A stretch of 64,000 bases of DNA from Haladaptatus caseinilyticus (GTDB taxonomy: Archaea; Halobacteriota; Halobacteria; Halobacteriales; Haladaptataceae), in contig NZ_CP111036.1 of assembly GCF_026248685.1 (NCBI RefSeq), positions 186,001 to 250,000 on the forward strand, written 5' to 3'. The notes under the pieces were generated by a model. It did not search any database, was not told where the DNA came from, and saw nothing but the letters and a program-made list of their open reading frames with translations. The position numbers were made by a program, and so were the translations under genes. Below, one piece after another: positions 8,088 through 16,555 of the stretch. Numbering within the stretch: the stretch's first letter is position 1; each line of letters opens with the position of its first letter.

Positions 8088-8747
8088 CTACGTGCGGTCT
8101 TTGTCGGGAGAGGAAAGACCGCTCTCGACGAGACTTCGATGACCTCGACGGAGTCGTTCCGAGATAGCTTGATGCGAGATCCCCAATTCGTCCGCGAGAT
8201 CCTCCGTCGTTACTTTTCGCGGGATGTCGTAGTACCCCCGGTCGATAGCGCTTCGCAGCGTTTCGTACTGCTGTGTGGTAAGCCTGTGTGACTCTTTGAG
8301 GAGCGTCGTCCGTTCGCGCACGTTTTGAACCTCGACGGGAAGGTCGGCATCGTGGCACGATTCGTAAATCGTAGATAGCGTTTTTCGGTCGTCGGATTGG
8401 ATCTGAAATCGCCAGGTCTGGTTCGCTGCTCGTGCGGCGAGAATGCTCGTGTCGAGTTTCGTGAGAAGTGTCGTTGCTTCGTGGACCCGTCCATCCCATT
8501 TCATAGCAAACAGACCACGGTCACCGAGGTCCGTGAGAAGTTTCGCGTCGGTGACTGAGGGGTCATCTATCAGCGACGATCGAACAGAAGGAAGATCAGA
8601 CGTTGTCGCGCGAATCTGCGGCATAACGTGTTCCACACCGTGTGCGACTACTCCGACGACTTCGAACCTGGCTCCGGGTTGCTGTGAGAAGGTTTCGCGG
8701 AGCGCAAATTCGCTCGCCGGGAGCGTAATCTCGGCAATCGTACTCAC
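8088..8747 (-). CDS. Bacterio-opsin activator-type HTH regulator
   Basis: 219 residues. The C-terminal part (about 155-212) reads LTTQQYETLRSAIDRGYYDI, then TEDLADELGISHQAISERLR, which is the HTH_10 domain typical of haloarchaeal bacterio-opsin-activator-like regulators. The N-terminal about 150 residues form the accompanying ligand- or signal-binding region (FEVVGVVAHGVEHVMPQIRA). Likely a cytoplasmic transcription factor. Its target cannot be told from sequence; the neighbouring DUF5785-like gene is co-directional. Confidence 0.85.
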   Translation of the reverse strand: MSTIAEITLPASEFALRETFSQQPGARFEVVGVVAHGVEHVMPQIRATTSDLPSVRSSLIDDPSVTDAKLLTDLGDRGLFAMKWDGRVHEATTLLTKLDTSILAARAANQTWRFQIQSDDRKTLSTIYESCHDADLPVEVQNVRERTTLLKESHRLTTQQYETLRSAIDRGYYDIPRKVTTEDLADELGISHQAISERLRRGHRSLVESGLSSPDKDRT

Positions 8748-8928
8748 CTCAGTGTGAACCGAGAGTACCCAATTGCGTTTTTTGCTTGCTCATTCATGCC
8801 ACTTTAAGAGGAGATTGTAGTTTCGGTCGGAATATCCCGTCGGAATTGCACTTTAGCAGGTGTATAATTAACTCCGTGGAACGGCGAACCCGGGTTATGG
8901 CGCTGTACGAGCGGGGGATTTGAGAAAC

Positions 8929-9975
8929 ATGTCAGGCACGTCTTCAGGTGGATTCGTCCACGGTGCGCTCATCGGAGGTGGTGTCGTCTTCTTCGTCGCT
9001 GGAATGATCATCGTTTCCGGGATACCGGGAGTCCTGGGTCCATCAGTGGGTGGGATGAGTAACGAAACGACCGTCGTATCGACGACGGACGTACAAACCA
9101 GCACGCAAACGACACAGACCTCCACCGAGCAGGTAACGACGGAATCACCGGAAACGACACAGTCACGCCAGACGACGCCAGCGACGACTACGAGGACGAC
9201 CACGACGACCGCTCCGAAGGCGACGGCCGTCTATCGCGTCAACGTCGGTGGAAAGCGACTATCGATGGCGGACGGTGGGCCTGACTGGACGCGAGATACC
9301 GAGCGTCGGCCATCGCGGTTCGGAAACGCACGCAAGAGCGGGAGCCACACGAACTCGACGAACGACCGGATCGCCAGAACGGCCGCGGTACCGAGCGGAA
9401 CGCCCGAAGCGGTGTTCCAGAGCAGACGGTACGATGCCGACAACGCGGGGAGTTTGGCCGACAACACCGAGATGCAGTATCGGTTCCCCGTCGAAAAGGG
9501 GACGTACGAGGTTCGACTCTACTTCGTCGAATCGTATTTCGGCAACTCCGAGTGGAACGACTACGACGAGAAGGGACCGCGTACGTTCGATGTCGAAATC
9601 GAGGACAAGCGCGTGCTCAACAATTACGACATGTACGAAGAGCTCGGCCATGACAAGGGAACGATGAAGTCGTTCACCGTGAAGCCGAAAGACGGCACGA
9701 TAGACGTGCGCTTCCTTCACGAGGAAGAGGACCCGATGCTCTCAGGTATCGAAATCGTTCGCGTGGACGGGAAAAAGAACGGCAAATCGAAGGACAGACA
9801 GCGAAACGGTGACCTGGGTAATAGCGACGGTTTTAACGCGAACGGTTGGAGCGAGATTTCGCTTTCGGAGCCGACGCTCACACTCAGCGACGCTACACTC
9901 GATACACCGTCTCTCGGCGTTCGCTCGGCAGTGACGCAGAAGTTCCAGATGTCGCCGACGTTTCGACCGACGTAA
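8929..9975 (+). CDS. Membrane-anchored malectin-domain protein
   Basis: About 348 residues from ATG 8929 (a TTG three codons upstream is less likely). Residues about 10-35 (FVHGALIGGGVVFFVAGMII) form one membrane segment. Residues about 40-100 are a Thr/Gln/Ser-rich linker of the kind that is O-glycosylated on cell surfaces. From about 104 to 285 is a malectin-like carbohydrate-binding domain: YRVNVGGKRLSMADGGPDW, YRFPVEKGTYEVRLYFVE, GPRTFDVEIEDKRVLNNYD and LSGIEIVRVDG. The last about 60 residues are low-complexity. It probably binds glycans outside the membrane; the ligand is not known. Confidence 0.85.
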   Translation: MSGTSSGGFVHGALIGGGVVFFVAGMIIVSGIPGVLGPSVGGMSNETTVVSTTDVQTSTQTTQTSTEQVTTESPETTQSRQTTPATTTRTTTTTAPKATAVYRVNVGGKRLSMADGGPDWTRDTERRPSRFGNARKSGSHTNSTNDRIARTAAVPSGTPEAVFQSRRYDADNAGSLADNTEMQYRFPVEKGTYEVRLYFVESYFGNSEWNDYDEKGPRTFDVEIEDKRVLNNYDMYEELGHDKGTMKSFTVKPKDGTIDVRFLHEEEDPMLSGIEIVRVDGKKNGKSKDRQRNGDLGNSDGFNANGWSEISLSEPTLTLSDATLDTPSLGVRSAVTQKFQMSPTFRPT

Positions 9976-10062
9976 CGGGAATGCTCGCCATCGCCACCGG
10001 CTCGATTTACTGAAACATTCGATACGCCCTGCTCGTCGCGAACAACGTCGTGAGCGAAGAGA

Positions 10063-10090
10063 ACCGTGGGAATGGGGTTTAAACCACTGA
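10063..10090 (-). repeat. Degenerate copy of the tRNA-Ser 3' end
   Basis: These 28 bp match the T-arm and acceptor end of the tRNA-Ser gene at 10222 (plus-strand GTGGGAATGGG followed by TTT and AACC) with about six mismatches, in the same orientation and about 130 bp downstream of that gene's 3' end. It could be the scar of tRNA-directed integration or of a duplication. Confidence 0.4.
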
Positions 10091-10178
10091 AAGACGTTCT
10101 TGCTCGCCCACACCGTTCGTTCCGCGAGCGTGTGTCATTTTTACCTAAATCGGGATACTGTTTTTTCATTTCCGGCTC

Positions 10179-10210
10179 ACGAGCGAACGCTCCGCGGAGC
10201 GTTCGCTCGT
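10179..10210. repeat. Perfect 32-bp palindrome
   Basis: The half-site ACGAGCGAACGCTCCG is followed immediately by its exact reverse complement, with no spacer. It lies 12 bp beyond the 3' end of tRNA-Ser and downstream of the malectin gene. It could act as a cruciform, a protein-binding site or a bidirectional transcript end. Confidence 0.85.
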
Positions 10211-10221
10211 AGCGTAAAAAA

Positions 10222-10304
10222 CGGTGGGAATGGGATTTGAACCCATGAGGCATGACGCCACCTGCTTTCAAGGCAGGCGCAATAGGCCGCTCTGCCATCC
10301 CACC
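10222..10304 (-). tRNA. tRNA-Ser (anticodon TGA)
   Basis: Minus strand. Acceptor GGTGGGA pairs with TCCCACC. The anticodon arm is CCTGC-CTTGAAA-GCAGG with anticodon TGA. There is a long variable arm (TGGCGTCATGCC), as in class II serine tRNAs, and the T arm has TTCAAAT. A TATA-like CTTAAA lies about 30 bp upstream (near 10330). Confidence 0.95.
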
Positions 10305-10450
10305 TCACCGAACAGTACTCGACACCGGGTTTAAGAACTGTCGGTATTCGCTCGCCGACGTGTCCGTACGAATAGATTGAACGACCAAGATATTACCTTT
10401 AGGAATGAACCATAACCGTTTAATTCCCAAGGTGCATTCGTCCTCGTACG

Positions 10451-11896
10451 ATGGCATCGCTGGATTTCGAGCCACTCACATACGCGGAGCTACCGGAGAA
10501 TCGGCGACCGTCACTCGGACAGGCGCTTTTACCTGTCCTTGCCACGGTCGTGTTTCTAGGCGTCGGCTCGGCCTGGTTGAAGATGGACCCACACATACCC
10601 CTGCTGTGGGCCATCGTGTTCACCGGCCTCGTCGGCTACTACGGATTGGGAATGTCGTGGGACGATCTGTACGAGGGTGTCGCTGACAGCCTCCTCATGG
10701 GGTTACAGGCGGTCCTCATTCTGTTCACGATTTACGCGCTCATCGCCACGTGGATCAGTTCGGGCACGATTCCGGGACTGATGTACTACGGATTGGAAGT
10801 TCTCTCCCCAACCGTATTCCTTCCCGTGACGGCGATACTGTCGGGTCTCGTGGCCTTCTCGATCGGTTCCTCGTGGACCACCGTCGGAACGCTCGGCGTC
10901 GCGTTCATCGGCATCGGTTCCGGACTCGGCGTCCCTGACGCGATGACGGCCGGTGCCATTCTTTCGGGCGCTTACGCCGGTGACAAACAGTCGCCGCTCT
11001 CCGACACCACGAACCTCGCCGCGGCGGTGACGAACACCAACCTCTACGACCACATCCGAGGAATGCGGACGGGAACCGTCCTCGCGTTTGGAATCGGCGT
11101 CCTCGGCTACACCTTCCTCGGGCTACAATCAGTTGGAGGCGGTTCGACCGGGTCCGTCGGTCAAATTCAGACCGCACTGACGAACACGTACTCCCTCTCG
11201 CTGGTCGTTTTCCTTCCGTTATTCGTGACGTTCGGACTCGCACTACGCGGTTACCCTGCCCTTCCGTCACTCATCGCGGGCGTCTTCTCCGGTGCCGCAA
11301 CGACCATTCTCGTTCAGGGACGGTCGTTCACCGAGGGATGGCAGGTGCTCCTCGGCGGAACCAGCCCAAAAACGGGCATGGAGATGGTGAACAACCTCCT
11401 CGCGAGCGGTGGTATCGAAGGCTCCGCGTGGACCATCAGCGTCGTGGTCGCGGCGCTAACCCTCGGCGGTCTGCTGGAGACGACGGGCACGCTCGCGGTA
11501 CTTGCACACCACCTCTCCAAGAAAGTCAGCAGTGTCGGCGGACTCGTCGCCGGAACCGGCGCGTCGGCGACGCTCACGAACGTCCTCACGGCACAGCAGT
11601 ACATGAGCATCGTCGTCCCCGGAATGACGCTACGAAACCTCTACGAGGAGTACGGGTTAGAGAGCAAGGACCTCTCACGGGCCGTCGAGGCAGCCGGGAC
11701 ACCGACCGGCGCACTCATTCCGTGGCACGCCGGAGCAGTGTACATGGCGACCGCGCTCAAGGTGCCGACGCTGGAGTACGCTCCGTACTACTTCTTCGGA
11801 TTCCTCTCTCCACTCATCCTCTTCGCGATGGCCGCATCCGGGTTGGGAATCGGCACCCCGTCCGCTGATAACGGAACCGCTTCGACTGCGGACTGA
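10451..11896 (+). CDS. nhaC: NhaC-family Na+/H+ antiporter
   Basis: 481 residues with about 11-12 hydrophobic segments. Family marks include WISSGTIPGLMYYGL, FSIGSSWTTVGTLGVA with the conserved SSWTT stretch, and GAYAGDKQSPLSDTTNLAAA, typical of NhaC. It exchanges cytoplasmic Na+ for H+ and so contributes to salt and pH homeostasis, as expected in a halophile. A TATA-like GTTTAAT at about 10417-10423 sits about 28 bp before the ATG, suggesting a leaderless mRNA. Monocistronic: the next gene is convergent. Confidence 0.92.
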   Translation: MASLDFEPLTYAELPENRRPSLGQALLPVLATVVFLGVGSAWLKMDPHIPLLWAIVFTGLVGYYGLGMSWDDLYEGVADSLLMGLQAVLILFTIYALIATWISSGTIPGLMYYGLEVLSPTVFLPVTAILSGLVAFSIGSSWTTVGTLGVAFIGIGSGLGVPDAMTAGAILSGAYAGDKQSPLSDTTNLAAAVTNTNLYDHIRGMRTGTVLAFGIGVLGYTFLGLQSVGGGSTGSVGQIQTALTNTYSLSLVVFLPLFVTFGLALRGYPALPSLIAGVFSGAATTILVQGRSFTEGWQVLLGGTSPKTGMEMVNNLLASGGIEGSAWTISVVVAALTLGGLLETTGTLAVLAHHLSKKVSSVGGLVAGTGASATLTNVLTAQQYMSIVVPGMTLRNLYEEYGLESKDLSRAVEAAGTPTGALIPWHAGAVYMATALKVPTLEYAPYYFFGFLSPLILFAMAASGLGIGTPSADNGTASTAD

Positions 11897-11909
11897 TTTC
11901 TACGGACGC

Positions 11910-12677
11910 TTATCGGGCGAGTTTACGGTCGCCGTTCCTTTCTTCGACTCGCAAACCGAGTTCGTGGAGATACGTCGCCGTGTTCACCGGCACGATTCGA
12001 CCGGCGGCGATTCGCGCGTTCAGCAGCGGAACGAGCGAGCGCAGATCCTCTCCCGTCCGTACGCTCGTCATCGTCGGCAGGAAATCCACTTCGTGACCCG
12101 CATCGACTCCTCGTCGAGTCAGCGTTTCGAGTTCCGGCGTCGTGTAAGCGTCCTGGAAATCGATGGTATCGGTGAGGCCGACGAAGTAGGCTCGTCCGTC
12201 CTCGGCAGGGCCGAGGACGACCTCGCTCCGTCGAAGTTTCATCGCCGCACTGTCAAGTTCCTTGCGCGTCAACATTGGGGCCGTTCCGTCCACGACTGCG
12301 GCGGAATCCACACCCTCCTCCCGAAGCAGGTGTGTTGCCGTATTTCCGGCCCGACCCGCGAACGTCTCACCGACTTGCACCTCGAAACGCACCGTCTCGT
12401 CATCGTCGAGCGTCACGTCCGCCAGTGCATCCTCCGCCAGTGCGCGGAGTTCCTCCTCCGAACTCGCATCCCCGACGAATTCGCTCGGAATGGCATCGTC
12501 GGGACGGTAGTTGACGAGCAGCTCGCCGCCGCTTTTCGCGGCGGCAAGAAACGTATCTTTCAGCATTTGGGCGTACAGTTCCGCTACTTCGGATGCGGAA
12601 AGCGGCGACGATTCCACGAGTTCAGGTAACACGAATCCCTCGCGCGGCGGGTCGGCCAACACGGCAATAGTAGTCAT
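11910..12677 (-). CDS. DUF2064-like nucleotidyl/glycosyltransferase-fold protein
   Basis: 255 residues from the ATG at 12677; the frame opens at 12764, but homology begins at MTTIAVLADPPREGFVLPEL. The pattern (start strand, LYAQMLKDTFLAAAKSGGEL, then VLGPAEDGRAYFVGLT) resembles the DUF2064/TIGR04282 group related to GT-A transferases, where the GP-x-x-DGG-Y-like stretch is conserved. Substrate and role are not established. The small membrane protein at 12746 is divergent. Confidence 0.7.
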   Translation of the reverse strand: MTTIAVLADPPREGFVLPELVESSPLSASEVAELYAQMLKDTFLAAAKSGGELLVNYRPDDAIPSEFVGDASSEEELRALAEDALADVTLDDDETVRFEVQVGETFAGRAGNTATHLLREEGVDSAAVVDGTAPMLTRKELDSAAMKLRRSEVVLGPAEDGRAYFVGLTDTIDFQDAYTTPELETLTRRGVDAGHEVDFLPTMTSVRTGEDLRSLVPLLNARIAAGRIVPVNTATYLHELGLRVEERNGDRKLAR

Positions 12678-12745
12678 ATCCGCCACTGGGCGCGGAACGG
12701 CCTTGAAAGCCACCATTTTATGCCCCGCCTGCACGCAGTCCCGGT

Positions 12746-12946
12746 ATGCATTGGACGAAACCACTCGGTCTGCTCAGCGTCATCGTTCTCGCAGTGCTCG
12801 CGCTTGGCGCGCTCGCGCTCTTTGTGACGACGCTTCTCGCTGACGTTGCGGCCATCGCCACCGTCGCGCTCGTCGTCGCGTTCGTCGGCGGACTCGCCGT
12901 CCTCGGCGCGAAATCGAAGCAGTGGCGACAAAACGCCTATTGGTGA
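12746..12946 (+). CDS. Small two-helix membrane protein
   Basis: 66 residues with two hydrophobic helices (about 7-30 GLLSVIVLAVLALGALALFV and 33-54 VAAIATVALVVAFVGGLAVL) and a basic C-terminus (KSKQWRQNAYW). The start is 69 bp from the divergent 11910 gene's ATG, leaving room for a promoter. I do not recognise a family. The composition and clean topology argue for a real gene. Confidence 0.6.
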   Translation: MHWTKPLGLLSVIVLAVLALGALALFVTTLLADVAAIATVALVVAFVGGLAVLGAKSKQWRQNAYW

Positions 12947-12965
12947 CGTACAGCGATACGATTCA

Positions 12966-13595
12966 CTACCGTCCCTGCCGCCCCTTTGTCTGACGGTAAT
13001 CCGTGCCCAAGAGGTCGATAAACGCCTCGACGAACGTCTCCGTCTGTTCGTTCGTCTGATTTTCGGGGTGTACCATCGGCACGAGTTCGAATCCCCGTCC
13101 GCGAATCGTCGTCGCGTGGTCGTCCACGATGTCGATGTCGCTTGCAGGCCTCGTGGTGTATTCGGTTGCGATTTCGGTGAGCGCGCGCTCGCCGACCGGA
13201 ACGATGATTTCGGGGTTGATCATCCGAATTTCGGCGTTCAGATACGGTTCACAGGTCATGATTTCGCCGTCGCTCGGGGGGCGTTCGGGATGGTAGCACC
13301 GAGCGAGATACGTCATAAACGCGTTTTCGAGTACCGGTTCCTCGGCGGCCGGGTCGGACTCGCTCAGTCCGAGTCGATAGAGAATGTCCTGGAACCGTTC
13401 CCCGGCCTGATCACCGGTGAATGGGACACCGGTTTCGTCCGCTCCTGCGCTCGGCATCTCGCCGACGAAGAGGAACTCGGCACCCACGTCCCCGTATCCG
13501 TGAACGACCTGTTCTCGGCGTTCGCACAGGTCGCAGTTGGTACACTCTTCGTCCATACTGAACGGGTTCGAGCGCTCCTCCTGATTCGCGTCCAT
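12966..13595 (-). CDS. Uracil-DNA glycosylase, family 4-like with Fe-S cysteines
   Basis: 209 residues. Four cysteines fit an Fe-S cluster: CTNCDLC at residues 18-24 and ARCYHPERPP ... MTCEPYL near 100-116. The active-site loop VGEMPSAGADETGVPFTG corresponds to the family 4 GEAPG loop but is diverged, and the C-terminal loop PMVHPENQ supplies the conserved histidine. It removes uracil from DNA arising from cytosine deamination. An internal ATG (residue 14) just before the cysteines is an alternative start. Confidence 0.85.
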   Translation of the reverse strand: MDANQEERSNPFSMDEECTNCDLCERREQVVHGYGDVGAEFLFVGEMPSAGADETGVPFTGDQAGERFQDILYRLGLSESDPAAEEPVLENAFMTYLARCYHPERPPSDGEIMTCEPYLNAEIRMINPEIIVPVGERALTEIATEYTTRPASDIDIVDDHATTIRGRGFELVPMVHPENQTNEQTETFVEAFIDLLGTDYRQTKGRQGR

Positions 13596-13628
13596 GCTGG
13601 TCGGTAGTGGCGCGACGGTAAAAAGGAA

Positions 13629-14534
13629 CTACTCCTCGGCGACGGCGAGGAACGGCGCAATCCATCGCGCGGAGTCACGGATCGAAACTCGATGATTCGA
13701 CGCATCGTGTGTGATGACACCCGCTTTATCCAGTTTCGGCAGGTGAAGTTGATACAGCGTCGTATTATACCGGCGATGTCGGTTCTCTATCGGTGTAACC
13801 CCGTGCTCGTCGCTCGCAACGGCCGTGGCAAGGTCCTCGATATCGACCGGTTCAGTCCGCTGAAGAAGATATCTGAGCGCGTCTCGCCGTCGCCGAGACC
13901 GGAGTGCCTCGAACAGCACGTCGAGCGAGGGTGTAGTACGGACCAACTCCTGTCGCGGTCGTATCGACCATTCGGTGCCGTCGTTGTCGACTTCGACCGC
14001 TCGGTCGGCCAGTGAACGAAACGCCGTCATGGTCCGACTGTCGTGGGCACACGTTTCGAAATAAAAGTACCCGACTGCGTTCTGTTCACGGAGATGGGTC
14101 GAAACGCGGGCGAAGAATGGAACGACCTCGGAGAGGGACACGTGTTCGAGCGGTGCGGTAAGCGAGTCGAAAATGAGCGTGGTCTCCCCACTCGCTGCTT
14201 TGAGCGCCGATTCGATACCGTTTTGCACCCCGAGCAGGTCATCGAGTCGTTGTACAGTCTGGACGACGTTGGCGTCGGACCAGGTCGTCGGTTCGCTCGT
14301 CGTAGACCGAACCGTTTGACCGACGTCGATGATTTGGAGGTTGTCCGGAACCGTTCCGATTCGGGTTCGCCAGGTTCGAAGGAAGGAGTCCGCAGAACAG
14401 TCGTAGGTTACGGCGACGATGGATTCCGCATTCGCGGCCGAGAGAAGTTCGAGACTGTTCTCGCGGCTATCTCGATGAAGTGAGGAAACGGAAACGAGGA
14501 CGCTACCGTCGGAGTCCACACTGGTTCCGGTCAT
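13629..14534 (-). CDS. Haloarchaeal two-part regulator: RecA-like N-domain and wHTH (DUF7504/DUF7344-like)
   Basis: 301 residues. Residues 1-185 look like a degenerate RecA/KaiC-like nucleotide-binding fold (VLVSVSSLHRDSRENSLELL, IVAVTYDCSADSFLRTWR, TTLIFDSLTAPLEHV) but lack a Walker A GxxxxGK. Residues about 200-295 are a winged helix (LDVLFEALRSRRRRDALRYL, then TTLYQLHLPKLDKAGVITHD), as in the haloarchaeal DUF7344 domain. I assign the family numbers from memory. It is probably a transcriptional or signalling protein; the HalOD1 genes next to it support a signalling context. Confidence 0.65.
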   Translation of the reverse strand: MTGTSVDSDGSVLVSVSSLHRDSRENSLELLSAANAESIVAVTYDCSADSFLRTWRTRIGTVPDNLQIIDVGQTVRSTTSEPTTWSDANVVQTVQRLDDLLGVQNGIESALKAASGETTLIFDSLTAPLEHVSLSEVVPFFARVSTHLREQNAVGYFYFETCAHDSRTMTAFRSLADRAVEVDNDGTEWSIRPRQELVRTTPSLDVLFEALRSRRRRDALRYLLQRTEPVDIEDLATAVASDEHGVTPIENRHRRYNTTLYQLHLPKLDKAGVITHDASNHRVSIRDSARWIAPFLAVAEE

Positions 14535-14609
14535 AGTCGTTCACTCGCGTTTGGGTCGAATGAAATCATGCGGAGGGTTTGTCGAATTGTGGGTTTCATC
14601 GATATACCG

Positions 14610-14798
14610 TCATCGTTTTTCCCCTATCGTTCGGTTGCGGATATATATGTCCGTTGGCGTTGGCGACCATCTCGGGATTCGAGACGGAGAACACGACGTA
14701 TCCTTCGTCGTATCGCGATGGACATGATAACCGGTTTCGTTGGCAACGGGGGTCGGACGCGTGTTGCGGTCACCGAATCCCGTGTTCATCCAACTCAT
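14610..14798 (-). pseudogene. Decayed HalOD1 gene
   Basis: On the minus strand one frame reads NETGYHVHRDTTK, matching GYHVYHDSAS near the N-terminus of the intact HalOD1 protein at 14930. Another frame then reads EGYVVFSV...VANANGHIY, matching EGHIVFSV...VHANGHIF of the intact protein's C-terminus. The middle is deleted and the frames are shifted. DNA around ATATGTCCGTTGGCG is shared with the neighbour. This accounts for most of the 395 bp between 14535 and 14929; I see nothing else convincing there. Confidence 0.65.
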
Positions 14799-14929
14799 GA
14801 GGTGCTGTAATTACACTGGGGAGGAAAAGAGTAAAAAGATTGTGTCCGTTTACGGACGCTCGAAAGACGGGCATATCGGAATCGAATCTGTTACGCTCAT
14901 TTCACGGGAGGAGTCACCGTTGCATCTAC

Positions 14930-15259
14930 TCACGTGCCCTGTCGTTCGCGGATGAAAATATGTCCGTTGGCGTGGACAAACACATCAAACCCGTTAACCG
15001 AGAAGACGATATGTCCTTCATTCCGTTTCGAGCCGGTGTGTGTGTCGGCGAACAACGAGTTGAGTGCGTCCGGATCGACGACATCCGTCAACGGGATCAA
15101 GTCGTCGGTCGGGTCACTGCTTCGAATCGCCGCAATCGCTTCGATGATGGTTTCGCTGACTGAGTACAGACTCGCCGAATCGTGGTATACGTGGTAGCCC
15201 CGGGGTTCGCCCGCTACGAGTGTCGGTTCACTCGCTTCTGTCCCCCCGTTAGAGTGCAT
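14930..15259 (-). CDS. HalOD1 output-domain protein
   Basis: 109 residues. The C-terminal half (LNSLFADTHTGSKRNEGHIV, then FSVNGFDVFVHANGHIFI) has the haloarchaeal HalOD1 signature; the family is thought to be an output module of signalling systems. The N-terminal half includes YHVYHDSASLYSVSETIIEA. It is free-standing with no kinase or receiver domain. A decayed copy lies just downstream at 14610. TTTTATAG at 15294-15301 is a good TATA box, and an inverted repeat lies between it and the start. Confidence 0.8.
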   Translation of the reverse strand: MHSNGGTEASEPTLVAGEPRGYHVYHDSASLYSVSETIIEAIAAIRSSDPTDDLIPLTDVVDPDALNSLFADTHTGSKRNEGHIVFSVNGFDVFVHANGHIFIRERQGT

Positions 15260-15265
15260 GTCGCA

Positions 15266-15283
15266 ATACCGTGCTACCGGTAT
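15266..15283. promoter_or_regulatory. Inverted repeat in the HalOD1 start region
   Basis: ATACCG-N6-CGGTAT lies between the TATA box (15294-15301) and the ATG at 15259, overlapping the likely transcription start. That position suits a repressor operator. Confidence 0.4.
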
Positions 15284-15302
15284 GGGATGGAGAGCTATAA
15301 AA

Positions 15303-16451
15303 TTACGTCTCGGGTCGGCTCGGGTGGTAGTCCGTGTCGTATTCGCCCGGTTGACCGTCCATCCGATCGGGGTTGATGCGACCGCCGAGAAGCATGAAGT
15401 CCACGAGCGTCAGTGCCACCATCGCTTCAACGACCGGCACACCGCGTGGCGGAAGTACTGGATCGTGTCGTCCCACGACCTGGACGTCTTCTTTCTCCCC
15501 GGTTTCCCAGTCCACGGTGGACTGCGTTTTCGGAATCGAGGTCGGTGCGTGGAGGGTTACTTCGCCGTAAATCGGTTCGCCGGTGGTGATTCCGCCCTGC
15601 AACCCACCGTGTCGGTTGGAGACCGGTTTCGGGTCGCCGTTCGAATCGAACTCCCACTCATCGTTCCTGTCGTGTCCGGCCCACTCGCGTGCCTCCCTGC
15701 CGAGTCCGAACTCGAAGGCAGTGCTCGCCGGGACAGCCATCAGTGCCTGTCCGAGCCGCGCTTCGACCGAATCGAAGCGCGGCGCACCAAGCCCGCGAGG
15801 GATACCGCGAGCCTCGAAATATATCGATCCACCGATCGAGTCGCCAGCCTGCTGGTATTCGTCTATCAGTTCGCGCATCGCCTCGGCGGCCGCCGGGTCC
15901 GCACACCGAACCTCGTTTTCTTCGCTATCTCGTTTGATCGCTTCGAACGTCACGTCATCCGCTCGGATGTCGCCGATTTGATTGACGTGTGCTTTCAGTT
16001 CGACGCCGTTTTCGGCGAGAATTTTCTTTGCGATGGCTCCGCCTGCGACCCAGTTCACCGTCTCGCGCGCTGACGAACGTCCGCCGCCACCCCAGTTTCG
16101 CGTCCCGAACTTTGCGGAGTAGGTAAAATCGCCGTGACTCGGGCGCGGTGCGGTGATGAACGGTTCGTACTTGCCCGACCGGGCGTCTTTGTTCTGAATG
16201 ACCATCCCGATCGGCGTCCCCGTCGTATATCCGTCTTGAACACCGCTGTTGATCGTAACTTCGTCCGGTTCACCCCGGCTGGTCGTTATCATCGACTGGC
16301 CGGGTTTTCGCCGGTCCAAATCGCGCTGTACGTCTTCCGCCGTGAGTTCGAGTCCTGCCGGACAGCCACTTATCGTCACGCCCATCGCCTCTCCATGGCT
16401 TTCTCCGTAGGTCGTGAGCTGAAACAGCCGTCCAAACCGATTCCCGTTCAT
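15303..16451 (-). CDS. aroC: Chorismate synthase
   Basis: 382 residues. Signatures include the N-terminal TTYGESHGEAMGVTISGCPA, the middle YSAKFGTRNWGGGGRSSARE, and the C-terminal GRHDPVLPPRGVPVVEAMVA. The enzyme makes chorismate from 5-enolpyruvylshikimate 3-phosphate using reduced FMN, the last shikimate step. aroA, which makes its substrate, lies on the same strand upstream at 16996 but is separated by an opposite-strand lipoprotein gene, so the two are probably not one operon. Confidence 0.96.
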   Translation of the reverse strand: MNGNRFGRLFQLTTYGESHGEAMGVTISGCPAGLELTAEDVQRDLDRRKPGQSMITTSRGEPDEVTINSGVQDGYTTGTPIGMVIQNKDARSGKYEPFITAPRPSHGDFTYSAKFGTRNWGGGGRSSARETVNWVAGGAIAKKILAENGVELKAHVNQIGDIRADDVTFEAIKRDSEENEVRCADPAAAEAMRELIDEYQQAGDSIGGSIYFEARGIPRGLGAPRFDSVEARLGQALMAVPASTAFEFGLGREAREWAGHDRNDEWEFDSNGDPKPVSNRHGGLQGGITTGEPIYGEVTLHAPTSIPKTQSTVDWETGEKEDVQVVGRHDPVLPPRGVPVVEAMVALTLVDFMLLGGRINPDRMDGQPGEYDTDYHPSRPET

Positions 16452-16526
16452 ACCCGCTGTTCCGCGTGCCGGCCATTTAGGTGTTGTAGGAGGCGGTACG
16501 TTTCGCCACCCGTCGCCAAAAGAAAA

Positions 16527-16532
16527 TTTATA
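16527..16532 (+). promoter_or_regulatory. TATA box of lipoprotein gene
   Basis: TTTATA sits 24 bp before the ATG at 16556, so transcription should start at or next to the start codon. This favours ATG 16556 over the GTG at 16541. Confidence 0.6.
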
Positions 16533-16555
16533 CCCCGGCAGTGAATGGAAACCCG

